Of a stretch of DNA of 18,672 nt, positions 1 to 8,731 are shown in pieces. The notes beneath the pieces were generated by a model. It did no database searches and was not told the DNA's origin. It saw only the letters and a program-made list of their open reading frames with translations. Position numbers and translations under genes: made by a program. The stretch's first letter is position 1. The number at the start of each line of letters is the position of its first letter. Source of the stretch: Davidsoniella eucalypti (lineage: Eukaryota; Ascomycota; Sordariomycetes; Microascales; Ceratocystidaceae); contig RMBW01000258.1 of the NCBI GenBank assembly GCA_004009845.1, forward strand, positions 1-18,672, in the 5' to 3' direction.

Positions 1-1032
1 ACTGTTTGTCTCCTTCTTGAACAACCATTCTAATATCTGTATCTATGTCAAAAGTGTATGTCTCAATCTGGAAGTCGCTAAGTGATGAAAATGATAGTCT
101 AAAAGAGGATTGTTGGCTCTGTGACATAAATATGGCTCATTCTATAGTTTTACGGTTTTTAAAGATAGCATTCATTTACATGATCAACAGAGAGCAAAAC
201 CATACAAACAGAGAGTTCTACAATGCTATAAATATGTGAAATTGGGGGTCAAGAGTCGAGCCATAATTTAATTGTAACTAAAAAGTCAGAAACTCACCTA
301 AGTCTTAAATCGTACCTCGATATTTTGCCATAATGGACAAATATAGTTAAATGCCTCAAATGTTGAAAAACAAGACACTTTTGAACCGTTCTGTGGTGGC
401 ATAGCCATAACTAGTACTGGCTAATATAGTTAGTTTCAAGGTGAAAACACAATCAATTCATGTTTCTTTTCAGTCTTAACACCATCCTATTAAGAAAGAG
501 TTGCAATTTGATGGAAGGGCATGATTATAAAGAGGGGGAAGAGGCAACTATAGATAGGCTACAATTTGGTTTTGTCACTTCTGATATTGACTTGTGTCTT
601 CATACCCTAAATATATTATTGGATCGCCATAGATAAAATAAGGTAGGAGCCAGAAAAATCTAAGAGTAATCGTAGCAAAAGAAACCAAAAGTAGACATGG
701 CTAAGCAGATGATCAGCAATCATCGACGCACTGTCTTGTCACTCTAGAGATATCCTAAGTTGACAAAACGGAGAGTATTATAACGTCATGGGGAAAGAGC
801 CAGGATGGGTATCCTCTTTAGTTAGAAACACCACCAGACTCGTAGTAATAAGCAGTGAGAGTAATGGAGTAGAAGAAGAAGTGGAGCTAATGCTGAAGGC
901 CAACTGTGGGAAAATACCGTCAGAGACGTCACTGCCAAGTAGGGTGTACTCCAAAAGGGCCGACCTCATAAGTAGCAGTCTCGCTTACCAGAGTAGAGTC
1001 CTTGGCGTTGGTAGCCAGAGTCTAGGTATTGT
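1..1032. other. AT-rich region without a recognisable gene
   Basis: I see no supported gene here. The longest open stretch is an 83-codon plus-strand frame at 788-1039 (start ATGGGGAAAG) that resembles no family I know. The opposite strand of the same interval also has a short open frame with the residues VSETATYEVGPFGVHPTW, which reads like a scrap of an old coding exon but cannot be assigned. No tRNA, telomere repeat or long simple repeat is visible. Confidence 0.5.
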
Positions 1033-1243
1033 AGCATAGGGCCTCGTATGTGACGATCTACGACGAGAACGAGGCTTGCAGAAGTAGAAAGACCAATAGT
1101 ATTTGACGAGTTAAAGAAGATAGAGAGGGAAGAAAAGAACTAGACAAGAATAAGGAGGGGGAGACGGCCTCCTTATATTAGACAAAAGGTAACGGCTGTG
1201 GTAGATACCAACAGCCAACAAGATTGGGTCCTAGATCCTTTCA
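1033..1243 (-). repeat. Left arm of the fold-back element
   Basis: On the minus strand this arm runs from ATGAAAGGATCTAGG through TGTTGGCTGTTGGTATC, a pyrimidine-rich block (CCCCCTCCTTATTC, TCTCTATCTTC) and AAGCCTCGTTCTCGTCG to GTCACA and a short weaker extension. It matches the plus-strand arm at 2088-2284 with scattered substitutions and small gaps. The segment 1049-1220 alone begins TG and ends CA on its own strand, which resembles an LTR, but its flanking five bases (TCGTA and AGATT) do not form a duplication. Confidence 0.75.
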
Positions 1244-1923
1244 TCGTAGACCTCGACAGCAAAGACCAGGTCCTGGTTATAGAAGGTCTGGCCAACATGG
1301 CTGGCATAGTTCTCAGAGCCAAGAGTTGAGTTAGCTAGAAGAATGACATTGGGGTGAGCATAATGTGAATGTGGGTGGCACGAGAAGTGTAGTGACCAGG
1401 GAAGATAGACTTGAAGTTGGCAACAAGACATTGGGGACTGGCTTGTAAGTGTCGACATCGATGACCTAATAGTCCATAAGCAAATCAACACCCTCTTGGG
1501 TCTTGGAGATGTCTTCACAGACATACTCTCCAGCAACATTGGAAATAGTAAACTAGAACAAAAGCTGATAGATCAAATGTATAGAGAAACTTACAGTAAG
1601 GACCCTGAGTGACTCCTGAGGTCAGGATGTTGTACCCAGCAAAGAGAGTGGAAGCGTCAGTGTTAAGAGTGTAACTCTCAGAGGTCTTGTTGTGATTGGT
1701 AGTCAGGACAGAAGTCAGAAATCACCTTTCGATCTCATGTTTAGCGTACGGCAGTGACATCAAGAGCCTTGAGCGTCTCAGCAGTGAGTAAGAGAATAAC
1801 GCTTAGTATTGGAGAGGTAATCACGGCGCTCAAGAGCCTCCTATACGATGCTGAGGCCAAGGTGAGCGTTAGCAAGAGAGGCCGCGACATCCAGAGTAGC
1901 GATGATGCTGTGAACGAAGACAT
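1231..1923 (-). pseudogene. Degraded fungal extracellular intradiol ring-cleavage dioxygenase
   Basis: Intact members are secreted non-haem Fe(III) enzymes that open catechol-type rings. On the minus strand several frames together show the family's order. An N-terminal secretion-like segment (FVHSIIATLDVAASLANAH) is followed by YTLNTDASTLFAGYNILTSG then VTQGPY, a likely 42-bp intron (GTAAGT...CTAG, about 1553-1594), then NVAGEYVCEDISKTQEGVDL, VIDVDTYKPVPNV, FPGHYTSRATHIHIM and YASHVGQTFYNQDLV. The region that should carry the first metal-binding Tyr, between VPNV and FPGHYTSR, is missing. HYTSR and THIH keep the second Tyr and both His ligands. At least two frameshifts and several stops (for example after LLMDY) show it is dead. 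The last codons (YDERI, stop) come from the arm of the surrounding element, so the natural C terminus was cut at the junction. Family assignment is confident; substrate is unknown. Confidence 0.8.
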
Positions 1924-2087
1924 TTTGAAAGATAAGTTGTTGATAGTAGAGTGAAAAGAGAGTAGATGAAGTTGAAGTTGAAGTTGTAAAATGAAAGAAA
2001 GTCGGAAGTAAGAAGAGAATGGTAGAGAGATGTTGTTATGGAATGATGTGATGAAGAAAGGAAATCAAAGAGTTCTTCAGTGTGATA

Positions 2088-2284
2088 ATGAAAGGATCTA
2101 GGACCCATTATTGTTGACTGTGGTAGATACCACAGCCGTTTACCTTTACATAAGGAGGCCGTCTTATTCTTGTCTAGTTCTTTCCTTTTCCTCTCTATCT
2201 TCTTCAACCTTTGAATATACTTTTATACTTCTATCTTTTCAAGCCTCGTTCTCGTCGTAGATCGTCAAAGATAAAGGCTCAATG
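2088..2284 (+). repeat. Right arm of the fold-back element
   Basis: Plus-strand copy of the arm: ATGAAAGGATCTAGGACCCA, TGTTGACTGTGGTAGATACC, a pyrimidine-rich stretch, then AAGCCTCGTTCTCGTCGTAG and ATCGTCA. After that, weaker similarity to the left arm continues through AAGGCTCAATGCT. It is slightly shorter than the left arm because of small deletions in the pyrimidine tract. Confidence 0.75.
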
Positions 2285-2310
2285 CTTATACAGATTCTCA
2301 TGATGGTGAT

Positions 2311-2414
2311 GTTCTAATTCGTGCCCGGACTTGACTAATGCAATACCCCCTCTCCCTCCCTTCCATCGCGAGCTAAGAGACTGTACTAGTTGTAGACTAC
2401 TGCGCTACAAGAAC
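2311..2414 (-). other. Possible decayed tRNA or tRNA-derived repeat head
   Basis: On the minus strand TAGCGCAGTAG fits the pol III A-box pattern TRGYNNARNNG exactly. It follows GTTCTTG, which could pair over 5 of 7 positions with TTAGAAC about 90 bases on. GGCACGAATTA lies where a B box would be but matches the consensus at only about 7 of 11 positions. The D arm and anticodon arm do not fold convincingly. It is at best a relic, and may be chance. Confidence 0.2.
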
Positions 2415-3392
2415 AACCAAAGTAAAAGTTGGGGCCTAAATTCTTATCACCGACTTCCAGCATAGCTTAGCTAAATCTAATGTATATGAAGGAATAAGCC
2501 CTCACCATAACAAGAGTGTGACCTAATGAAATCAATTGGACCTATATTCTGACCTAGTATATATACGTGGCTCGAATACACTATCCGATGTCTCACATAA
2601 GCTTGATGTAGGCTGAGAGAATGCAATAGTTGCTGATATAACCCAAGATTCTGTAGCTTGCAGACAAATAAGGCAATAGTTTTCCTGTTGGTAACATGTC
2701 GACAAACCATCCATAGCCCAGACGTACCTGTTACTGCTAAAATACCGTGTAGATAGCATTATTATACAGTTACTCAATAATGGTTCCGGTAACAAATGAG
2801 GTTGCATTGTTCTTGATACCAAGTTTGCCTCAATTTCCATAGAGAATTATTAGGATAGAGGTGATAAGACCGAAGGGGTGATAATTTGGTGATGAGGAAT
2901 TATTGTTTCAACTTTGATAAATACACACAACCGTAGCGGTGAGCGAGCTCGGTGTGAAGACCCAACCCTGATGAACGGCATAACCATGATGACGATATAG
3001 AAAATTCCAGAGACATTTATACTAATTAGTACTCAAATTATAGAAAATTATGATGTATTTGCATCCCGCTTGTAGAATATACTTGATTTATCTAGTCAAT
3101 TGCAGTACTTGAATATAGCAGAAAGTATGTGATCAGAAAAACGATGTATATAATGGTAGATTGGAAAGACGAAATCATTTTTAATTGGTTCATAAGGGTT
3201 AGATAAATTGACGTATATCATCATATGAGATATTTCTATGGATATAACCGATTTCCATTAATTGTAACATGACTCAATACCGCTATCTTAGCAACAGAGA
3301 TGAATGTATGAGCATATTAATAGCTAAACATTATAGAAGAAGATGGTGGAAGATAACATTTTGAAACATGAAAAAATATCTAGTAATAGTAA

Positions 3393-3416
3393 TGGCAAGG
3401 GACTTCGGCCTTGCCA
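3393..3416. other. Perfect 8-bp hairpin with TTCG-containing loop
   Basis: TGGCAAGG and CCTTGCCA are perfect complements separated by the eight bases GACTTCGG, which include a C(TTCG)G tetraloop motif. No run of T follows on either strand and no gene ends here, so a terminator role is not supported. Confidence 0.35.
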
Positions 3417-3930
3417 GCTTCCTTAGCACGCAAAGTTAACCTGCTTCACATGGACAATCTTCTCCTTAGAGAGGTACGTATTTAGTCCTTGAGTGTTATC
3501 GGCGTCAGATAGCAAGTGATATCAGTGGCTAGATGACTTCCTAGGCTGTTCAGCCACGAATCTGAAATTCTTGACTTGTCCTGATGATTAAATAACCAAC
3601 GCTAGTTGCAACGCTTCATTATCACGCAGTGGTGGGAACCAAGTTAGGCTCGGAATTCGGAAGCCTCTAGCGTTGCGGAGGTGTGACTGCGAGGGAACTG
3701 TTCATGACACAAACGGGTTTCACCACCTTGTCAAATAGGAAAACAAAGAAAAGATATGATTGCAGTGTGGGAGTCGGCACCCTTCAAGTTTAGAGCACAT
3801 GGCTTTGGGCAACTGTGGCGTGTTCTAATGGTGTACAATGTCGGCGAGTAGCTAGGGTTGGGTCATATATACAGCGGCTTCAGTCAAGGGAACTCTTGAG
3901 GCACGTTCTAAAGCATATTCCACCTGTTGG

Positions 3931-4001
3931 GCATGGCAGTTCTTCTTAGTGTACTCGGTATGTTTGGCGGTTCTCATAGAACCAATAAAGCTGCCATTAA
4001 T
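3931..4001 (-). repeat. Relic coding fragment, inverted partner of 4731-4801
   Basis: On the minus strand this 71-bp piece encodes INGSFIGSMRTAKHTEYTKK and lies inside a 96-codon open frame (3852-4142). The same piece occurs at 4731-4801 on the plus strand with about six base differences and no gap. I do not recognise the protein family. The open frame as a whole looks like a decayed gene fragment, not an intact gene. Confidence 0.6.
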
Positions 4002-4444
4002 CTGGCAACCGCTCTGCATGGTGTCGAAACGCTCTAGAATCTTCTTGTGGATTATGCAAAATTGTAACAAACATACCCTTTCCACAAGACCCAAATGATC
4101 ATTGTTGCAGGTTATATCTTTGTGAACTCGGTAGCAATGCACACTAGAAGCGAATGCGGGGTGATCATGAAGATCTTGAGTACCATATCTAGATATAAGA
4201 TGAACATCTTCAGAGGCACTGAGAATTCTCCTCCGCAGTCAACTGGACTAGACACTAGAACTACCCTTTCATCGCCTATATCATCTCAAAGTATTATTCT
4301 GCACATTCAAATATATATTGTCACTGCATCAATTCCTGTTATATATCAATATTTGAAGTTGACCAACTAACGTAACCAATTTTTCATGATCGAAAATAGC
4401 AGTAACCCATCTTCAAGTAGATTTCGAGGAGACCATCTGTTGAG

Positions 4445-4462
4445 ATATATATATATATATAT
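4445..4462. repeat. (AT)9 microsatellite
   Basis: A run of nine AT dinucleotides inside the loop between the two 71-bp inverted fragments. Confidence 0.9.
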
Positions 4463-4730
4463 GCCTATCGAGGCCTTCAGGACTTGCCGAACCTCAGGAC
4501 ATTCTTGTCGGAATCCACAATGCCAGAAACGAAAGTACAAAGATGAAAATAGTCCGGCTAGTCATTGTCTGCTTGGAGCTGTGATCATTATTACTTGGGC
4601 CTTCTGGGGAAGTGGGGTGTTAAGATTGTGTTCGATAGATGAATTCCGGATCATTTATGTAGTCCTACTAGAATCCTGTATAGCAGGCTTGGTAACAACT
4701 TTTTCTTAACTACCGCTTCACGCCTGCCGA

Positions 4731-4801
4731 ATTAATGGCAGCTTTATTGGTGCTATGAGAACCGCCAAACATACCGAGTACATCAAGAAGAACTACGATG
4801 C
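4731..4801 (+). repeat. Relic coding fragment, inverted partner of 3931-4001
   Basis: The plus strand encodes INGSFIGAMRTAKHTEYIKK, then NYDA. Compared with the other copy, four residues differ (Ser/Ala, Thr/Ile, Cys/Tyr, His/Asp). Homology stops sharply on both sides. Its frame ends at a stop shortly after (LAILYL, stop), so it is not part of an intact gene. Confidence 0.6.
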
Positions 4802-5088
4802 ACTAGCTATACTGTATCTATAATTTCTAGCTTCCATACAAGATATCAGCTACATCTGAAGCATGTTCTATGCGTGGAGTTCGAGATCTATCCACCATAG
4901 ATCGAGCCATTTTCACTCACATAGATTCTAGAAACTACATGTTATTACATTGGTTCAGACAATAGATAAATTAAATTGCGAAAAAATAGAGTTGTCATGA
5001 TTACCTGGTTCACAATGTGGAGATGGGGACGAGTTGAAGTGGAATCATAATCATCAACTAAAATGGGAATCATTCGAGCTGTATCCTT
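4802..5088. other. AT-rich spacer, nothing recognised
   Basis: No open frame of note, RNA gene or repeat with a partner in this window was seen here. Confidence 0.5.
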
Positions 5089-5206
5089 CCGTTTCCCTCC
5101 TTATTCGTGTAGTTCTTTCCTTTTCCTCTCTATCTTCTTCTGCTTCCTTTAATATACTTTGATACTTCTACCTTTGCAAGCCTCGTTCTCGTCGTAGATC
5201 GTCACA
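5089..5206 (+). repeat. Third, truncated copy of the fold-back arm
   Basis: It begins CCGTTTCCCTCCTTATTC and runs through TCTCTATCTTCTTC and AAGCCTCGTTCTCGTCGTAG to ATCGTCACA. This is the outer half of the arm seen at 1033-1243 and 2088-2284. The inner half and the ATGAAAGGATCTAGG end are absent. It shows that the arm is a dispersed family and not only a local inverted duplication. Confidence 0.7.
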
Positions 5207-5229
5207 CACGTAATTTCTGAACTGTGCTT

Positions 5230-5333
5230 ATTAAAAGAACCGGAGCAGTACTACCAATATTTGGACTCAAAAACTACTTGAATAAATTTACTGGACCAAA
5301 CGCACTAGCAAAGGCGATTATAAGTGCAAGTAC
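5230..5333 (+). repeat. Dispersed repeat family 1, copy 1
   Basis: It shares TTAAAAGAAC, AGCAGTA, ATATTTGG, and CGCACTAGCAAAGG followed by TATA(A/G)GTGCAAG with 6272-6375 in the same orientation. The two copies are clearly related but diverged and gapped, so this is an old duplication or repeat. Confidence 0.55.
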
Positions 5334-5609
5334 ACCACAAGGGCAGGTCTACGTACTAATGAAGCACTAATGGTAATCTATAATAATTTGTATTAGTCAG
5401 GTAGGGTAAAATGTAGAAAATGTTAACAGCAAATATTTCAAGTACTATCACAATAAACACTCGGCAAATGAGATGGATAGAAGATAAGACGGATGACTTG
5501 GTCAAGGATAATTTTATGTATCAATAATTCATAGTATTAAGTATTCAAAGAGCAACGTTATTTATCTTGTTTTCAGTTTTGGAGATGATGATGATGATGT
5601 TATTTATAG

Positions 5610-6050
5610 TCTACAGATTTATCCAAGAGCTCCTTTTCGACTCCGTTTTCTGGCACCAATTTTCTACACCGGGTCCATCCACTGACAGTACCGTATCAAG
5701 CCTACACGTCGCCATTTGCCGAGCTTATCCTTCCTATGGCTGTATCATGTGTCTCTCCAGCCATTCTGCACGCCATGTTTGGACTTGCAGCATCACATCG
5801 CTCAAGATTCGAGCCCCAATACCGCAATATTGCGTTGCACTATGCCATCCAAGCTACTCGGTCTCTACGTCTGTCGTTGTGCCAAAACTCAGCACAGGAC
5901 CTTTCCCAAGACACAGAGTCTCTAGCGCTGACTATGCTGCTATGTCAACTCGAAGTCACCTGTGACACTGGCTCTCAGTGGGTGGTGCATCTCCGCGGAG
6001 CTCGGGATCTTATAAGACTACGGAGACGCTACATAGTCGATCCCTCCTAG
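5610..6050 (+). pseudogene. Fragment of a fungal Zn2Cys6 transcription factor (Fungal_trans_2-like domain)
   Basis: The frame is open from 5610 (just after an in-frame TAG) to the stop at 6048-6050. It encodes LPMAVSCVSPAILHAMFGLA, ASHRSRFEPQYRNIALHY, QATRSLR, LCQNSAQDLSQDTESLAL, TMLLCQLEVTCDTGSQWVVH and LRGARDLIRLRRR. This succession of helices (A-ILHAMFGLAASH, T-MLLCQLE, W-VHLRGARDLI) is typical of the C-terminal domain of fungal binuclear-cluster regulators. The N-terminal Zn2Cys6 DNA-binding motif and most of the roughly 500-residue protein are absent. The 5' sequence before the domain (a GAT repeat at 5584-5599) does not encode them. The frame ends abruptly after RRRYIVDPS. It is most likely a truncated relic. 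The domain call is from recognition, not a search. Confidence 0.65.
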
Positions 6051-6271
6051 GTATTATTCGGCGGCTGTTGACAGCTAAACACACATACAAAAGAGGGCGA
6101 GGGCTCCCTTCCTTACGATGGACATGTATTTAGTTCAACCGGACATGTGATTGGATAAATACATCTAGAAAAGTGGGTTTTTTCGGGATTTTGCTTACGA
6201 GTAATATGTTTGTCAGCAGAAAAAATTGGTACTAGCTCTAGGAAATAAGCCTGCCTTTTCTGATTTTTTTC
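6051..6271. other. AT-rich spacer, nothing recognised
   Basis: It contains short homopolymer runs (TTTTTT, AAAAAA) and no open frame or repeat with a partner in this window. Confidence 0.5.
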
Positions 6272-6375
6272 ACTTTTAAAAGAACAGAAGCAGTAATAAT
6301 ATTTGGTTTGAATGGTAATAAAATAATTTTACAGGGCCATACGCACTAGCAAAGGTAAGTTATAGGTGCAAGGAC
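6272..6375 (+). repeat. Dispersed repeat family 1, copy 2
   Basis: Second copy of the repeat at 5230-5333, sharing TTTTAAAAGAAC, ATATTTGG and CGCACTAGCAAAGG. Recognisable homology ends within a few bases of the LINE 3' tail that starts at 6378. Confidence 0.55.
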
Positions 6376-6377
6376 GA

Positions 6378-6411
6378 ATCTTCATAGCTATAAGATTAAT
6401 GAATTAAAAAA
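6378..6411 (+). mobile_element. LINE 3' tail remnant A
   Basis: It reads ATCTTCATAGCT, then ATAAGATTAATGAATT, then an A run. It matches the last bases of the full LINE (13089-13136) with about ten bases (CTATAGCTCC) missing in the middle. It is orientated like the full element and starts at the same base as the other short copies. Confidence 0.65.
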
Positions 6412-6590
6412 GAATTTTAAAATGATTGAAGACTTGATTTTAAAAATAACACACAGACAATTCTCTATACAATACATAGATGCCTTGAATAAATAGGTAA
6501 TTGATGATTCAATTAATGGCATAAGTCATATATTTTGCTTGTGAAAGAATAAGCGCCAAAGCTCTTCTGTTAGTACAGAATTCACTAACC

Positions 6591-6772
6591 ATAAAACAAT
6601 GAATGCAGGGCTGTTATCTATTAAAATTGAAGGTCTTTCAATTTTTATTTATTTCATTAATATATGGAGCTATAGAGCTATGAAGATGTTGAAAATTGAA
6701 GTTGTTTTTGCGGCTATCATGCGGTCTTTTGGAACTAATTAAACTATACTGTAAAGATAAGCATACTTGCCA
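6591..6772 (+). repeat. Dispersed repeat family 2, copy 1 (interrupted by a LINE tail)
   Basis: It begins ATAAAACAATGAATGCAGG and ends with ACTATACT and CATACTTGCCA. The same order occurs at 14046-14178 in the same orientation. This copy is about 50 bp longer, and the extra sequence contains the inverted LINE tail at 6641-6687. Confidence 0.65.
6641..6687 (-). mobile_element. LINE 3' tail remnant B
   Basis: On the minus strand it reads ATCTTCATAGCTC, TATAGCTCCATA, TTAATGAAATAAATAAAAA. This is the 3' terminal unit of the LINE followed by an A-rich tail. A 10-bp direct repeat AAAATTGAAG lies at 6623-6632 and 6692-6701 around it and may be the target-site duplication. Confidence 0.7.
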
Positions 6773-7162
6773 GTGTTTCTTGTCAATTCTAGAAATAAAA
6801 AAGGCAATAGAACAACATAAAATATCTAAAGGGAGATTTTGATCAAGGTAACGAAAAGAGTAATGTGATATGAATAGACTACTTTTAATCAGGAGTACAG
6901 GGCAACAACTGCTTGGTATCATTTGTAATAATGATAGATATAAATATAGACAATATCGTAAGTGAAGGCAAAGGTGGATATTTTGAGTTTGTAAGAGTGT
7001 AAGTAATTTTTAAGGCTTCAGGTAATGTTGGAAGGTAGAAATAAGCTGAAACAAAAATTAAACAGGCTGCAAGCATGCCAGAAGAGGACATTAGTAGGTT
7101 TTAAGAAACGCTACAGGGTTGAATTAGTGTCGACAGATTTAGAAATAAGGTCTATAAATAAC

Positions 7163-7216
7163 ATGCTTATAGCTCTATAGCTCCGTAAGATTACTGAATT
7201 TTTAAAAAAAAAAAAA
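7163..7216 (+). mobile_element. LINE 3' tail remnant C with 13-A tail
   Basis: It reads ATGCTTATAGCTC, TATAGCTCCGTAAGATTA, TGAATTTTT, then 13 A. It is the same unit as the LINE 3' end, with a better-preserved poly(A) tail than the other remnants, which suggests a younger insertion. Confidence 0.7.
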
Positions 7217-7893
7217 GATTTAAATTAAAAATCAAGTTGATTGCATGCAGAAATTCACTCGTAGAATACTAAATATTTCTTGGGAGTTCTACAATATAAA
7301 GCAAGTATCTAGGTACAATATAGAAAGATAGTCAACAAATTTGAAAAGGATAGTTAGCCAAACAAGATAATATAACAAGTAGATTTAATGGATATTACTG
7401 GGAATTATAGCACAATAGCGACAGACACTAACTTGATATGTATTTCAGTTAGGTTCTTTAGTTGTAAGAAGAACCACAAGACTAACATGGCAGCAGTTCA
7501 AATTATCAACAACTTTAGGTACTTATACCATTACAATAGCATGACATTAGGTGGTTGGGATTCAGAGCTTACATGATTGATAAAACAACAAGTGTAGTGG
7601 TAGCAACTGGCACAGTTGGCATTTTAATACTGAACTTACATAGCAATCACTTTCTGTAGTATCTGCAGGATATATTGTTCACTGAATGATTCCCGACTTA
7701 TAATGCAAGTTAATATCGTCGCTAAAACACATGAGCAAAGACCAAGTTTGTTTAGAAGAAGTTCTACATAGTCATGAGTAAGAAGAATGGTAGTAGTATA
7801 ATCAGCAATGATCAAGGACTTACAGTAAGTTATGTACGTAGTTCTAAAGGAATGTTTCATTGCAAGGGAAATGTAATAAGACGTATATAAATT

Positions 7894-7905
7894 ATGTAAG
7901 AATAC
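7894..7905 (+). repeat. Left target-site duplication of the LINE
   Basis: ATGTAAGAATAC, identical to 13139-13150. The LINE begins at the next base. Confidence 0.85.
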
Positions 7906-8029
7906 CAAGAGCTCAGCACTCAAAAAAGACCAAAAAATCAGCGAAAATTAATACAATTTTGCTCGAATCCATCTCAAAACACGTTTAAAATACTTAACTC
8001 ATCTCTACGAATCTATTAATACCAGTTGC
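7906..8029 (+). other. LINE 5' leader
   Basis: 124 bases between the target-site duplication and the first ATG of ORF1. No initiator or tandem promoter repeat is evident. The sequence is A-rich (CAAAAAAGACCAAAAAATC). An internal promoter would be expected here if the element is full length, but none can be read with confidence. Confidence 0.5.
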
Positions 8030-8731
8030 ATGATGGCGCACGCCATGCGCGATGCATTAAGGGCGATTGAAGCCTCGAAAGACGGCGAAAGCCCAACGGT
8101 CACCCCCACTGAATCAATCAGCCTCGTACCAACACACATGGACGACAGCGAAATGACCGACGAAATCAACACCACCATCAACAAAAACAACAAAAACAAA
8201 CGCCGCATCGAGGAGATCGAGCTACCAAGCTCTGTTCAGACTACACAGAGCACCAACAAGCTTCTGCTTATCGGTGGTGGCAAGATTCCCTCCCCCAAGC
8301 ACATCCGTGACTTGGTTAACTGCAATGGAGAAATGAAGGCCATTGAGGTCAGGCTGACCTCGAAGAATAACATCAGCATCACATGCAGCAGCACCTCCGC
8401 GAAGGCCAGCCTCCTCAAAACTAAGGACAGCTGGATGGCACGCCTCCGGCCTTTGGGCTGGAAGGACTGCATCGAGCCTGAAAACTGGCAACGCCTTGTG
8501 ATGCACGGGATGCGTCTCGAAGAGATCGATAACTTTGCTGAAGAATTCTACGACAGCAATGGCATCGAGGCCCTCCCGAGAGTGCGCATACTACGCAAAC
8601 CTCGCCCAGGACAGACGGTCGGATCCGTCGTGTTTACTGTCCTGAACCAGGCAAGTGCGTCTGCTTGTCTCAACAAGCAGATGTTCTTTGTTGCGCAAAA
8701 AGTCAAGATTGTTAAGTATTTTTATGATTAG
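8030..8731 (+). CDS. LINE ORF1 (Gag-like RNA-binding protein), shortened
   Basis: 233 codons. In this family ORF1 packages the element RNA in a ribonucleoprotein. The N-terminal 80 residues are polar and low-complexity (INTTINKNNKNKRRIEE). The second part, from about residue 95 (IRDLVNCNGEMKAIEVRLTS) through SWMARLRPLGW, ENWQRLVMHGMRLEEID and RVRILRKPRPGQTVGSVVFT, looks like the RNA-binding fold region of Tad-type ORF1. The frame stops at KYFYD just where CCHC zinc knuckles usually begin; none is present. The start is the first of two adjacent ATGs (ATGATGGCG) and the only good one after the leader. The stop TAG (8729-8731) overlaps the ORF2 ATG (8724) in ATGATTAG. Either a deletion removed the knuckles or this lineage lacks them. 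Confidence 0.75.
   Translation: MMAHAMRDALRAIEASKDGESPTVTPTESISLVPTHMDDSEMTDEINTTINKNNKNKRRIEEIELPSSVQTTQSTNKLLLIGGGKIPSPKHIRDLVNCNGEMKAIEVRLTSKNNISITCSSTSAKASLLKTKDSWMARLRPLGWKDCIEPENWQRLVMHGMRLEEIDNFAEEFYDSNGIEALPRVRILRKPRPGQTVGSVVFTVLNQASASACLNKQMFFVAQKVKIVKYFYD

Larger units (their letters stand above)
1033..2284. mobile_element. Fold-back (long inverted repeat) element enclosing a decayed dioxygenase gene
   Basis: Two arms of about 200 bp in opposite orientation (1033-1243 and 2088-2284) enclose about 845 bp. The inner end of both arms reads ATGAAAGGATCTAGGACCCA (minus strand on the left, plus strand on the right). The outer parts share AAGCCTCGTTCTCGTCGTAG and similarity continues to GGCYCWATGCT. 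Inside lies a minus-strand pseudogene of an intradiol dioxygenase. No transposase is present, so any movement would have needed outside enzymes. I could not find a convincing target-site duplication. Part of each arm could be read as an LTR (TGTTG...GTCA), so an inverted LTR pair is the alternative, but the homology continues past both LTR-like ends, which fits a fold-back element better. Confidence 0.6.
2285..3930. other. AT-rich region without a supported gene
   Basis: No convincing coding sequence is seen. A minus-strand frame at 2532-2840 (102 codons) has a stretch LLPEPLLSNCIIM that faintly recalls acyltransferase sequences but is too short to call. Around 3390-3850 the composition is less AT-rich and a minus-strand scrap (RAKEAGKAEVP) may belong to an old gene. 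A tRNA-like segment (2311-2414) and a small hairpin (3393-3416) are listed separately. Confidence 0.45.
6412..7893. other. AT-rich region of old repeats, no supported gene
   Basis: It holds two LINE tail remnants (6641-6687 and 7163-7216) and a dispersed repeat (6591-6772), listed separately. Short open frames on both strands (for example minus 6638-6922, minus 7636-7923, plus 7388-7576) have no recognisable domain and low-complexity, AT-driven composition. No RNA gene seen. Confidence 0.5.

Noticed and set aside
1049..1220. Reading this arm segment as a simple solo LTR (TG...CA)
   Set aside because: Its flanking five bases do not match, and homology with the right arm continues beyond both ends, so a fold-back arm fits better.
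2532..2840. Minus-strand 102-codon frame with a faint acyltransferase-like stretch (LLPEPLLSNCIIM)
   Set aside because: Only about 15 residues are suggestive, no HxxxD or DFGWG motif is present, and the region is otherwise non-coding in character.
4386..4709. Plus-strand 107-codon frame with a possible membrane stretch
   Set aside because: It runs through the (AT)9 microsatellite, starts in AT-rich sequence and has no recognisable domain.
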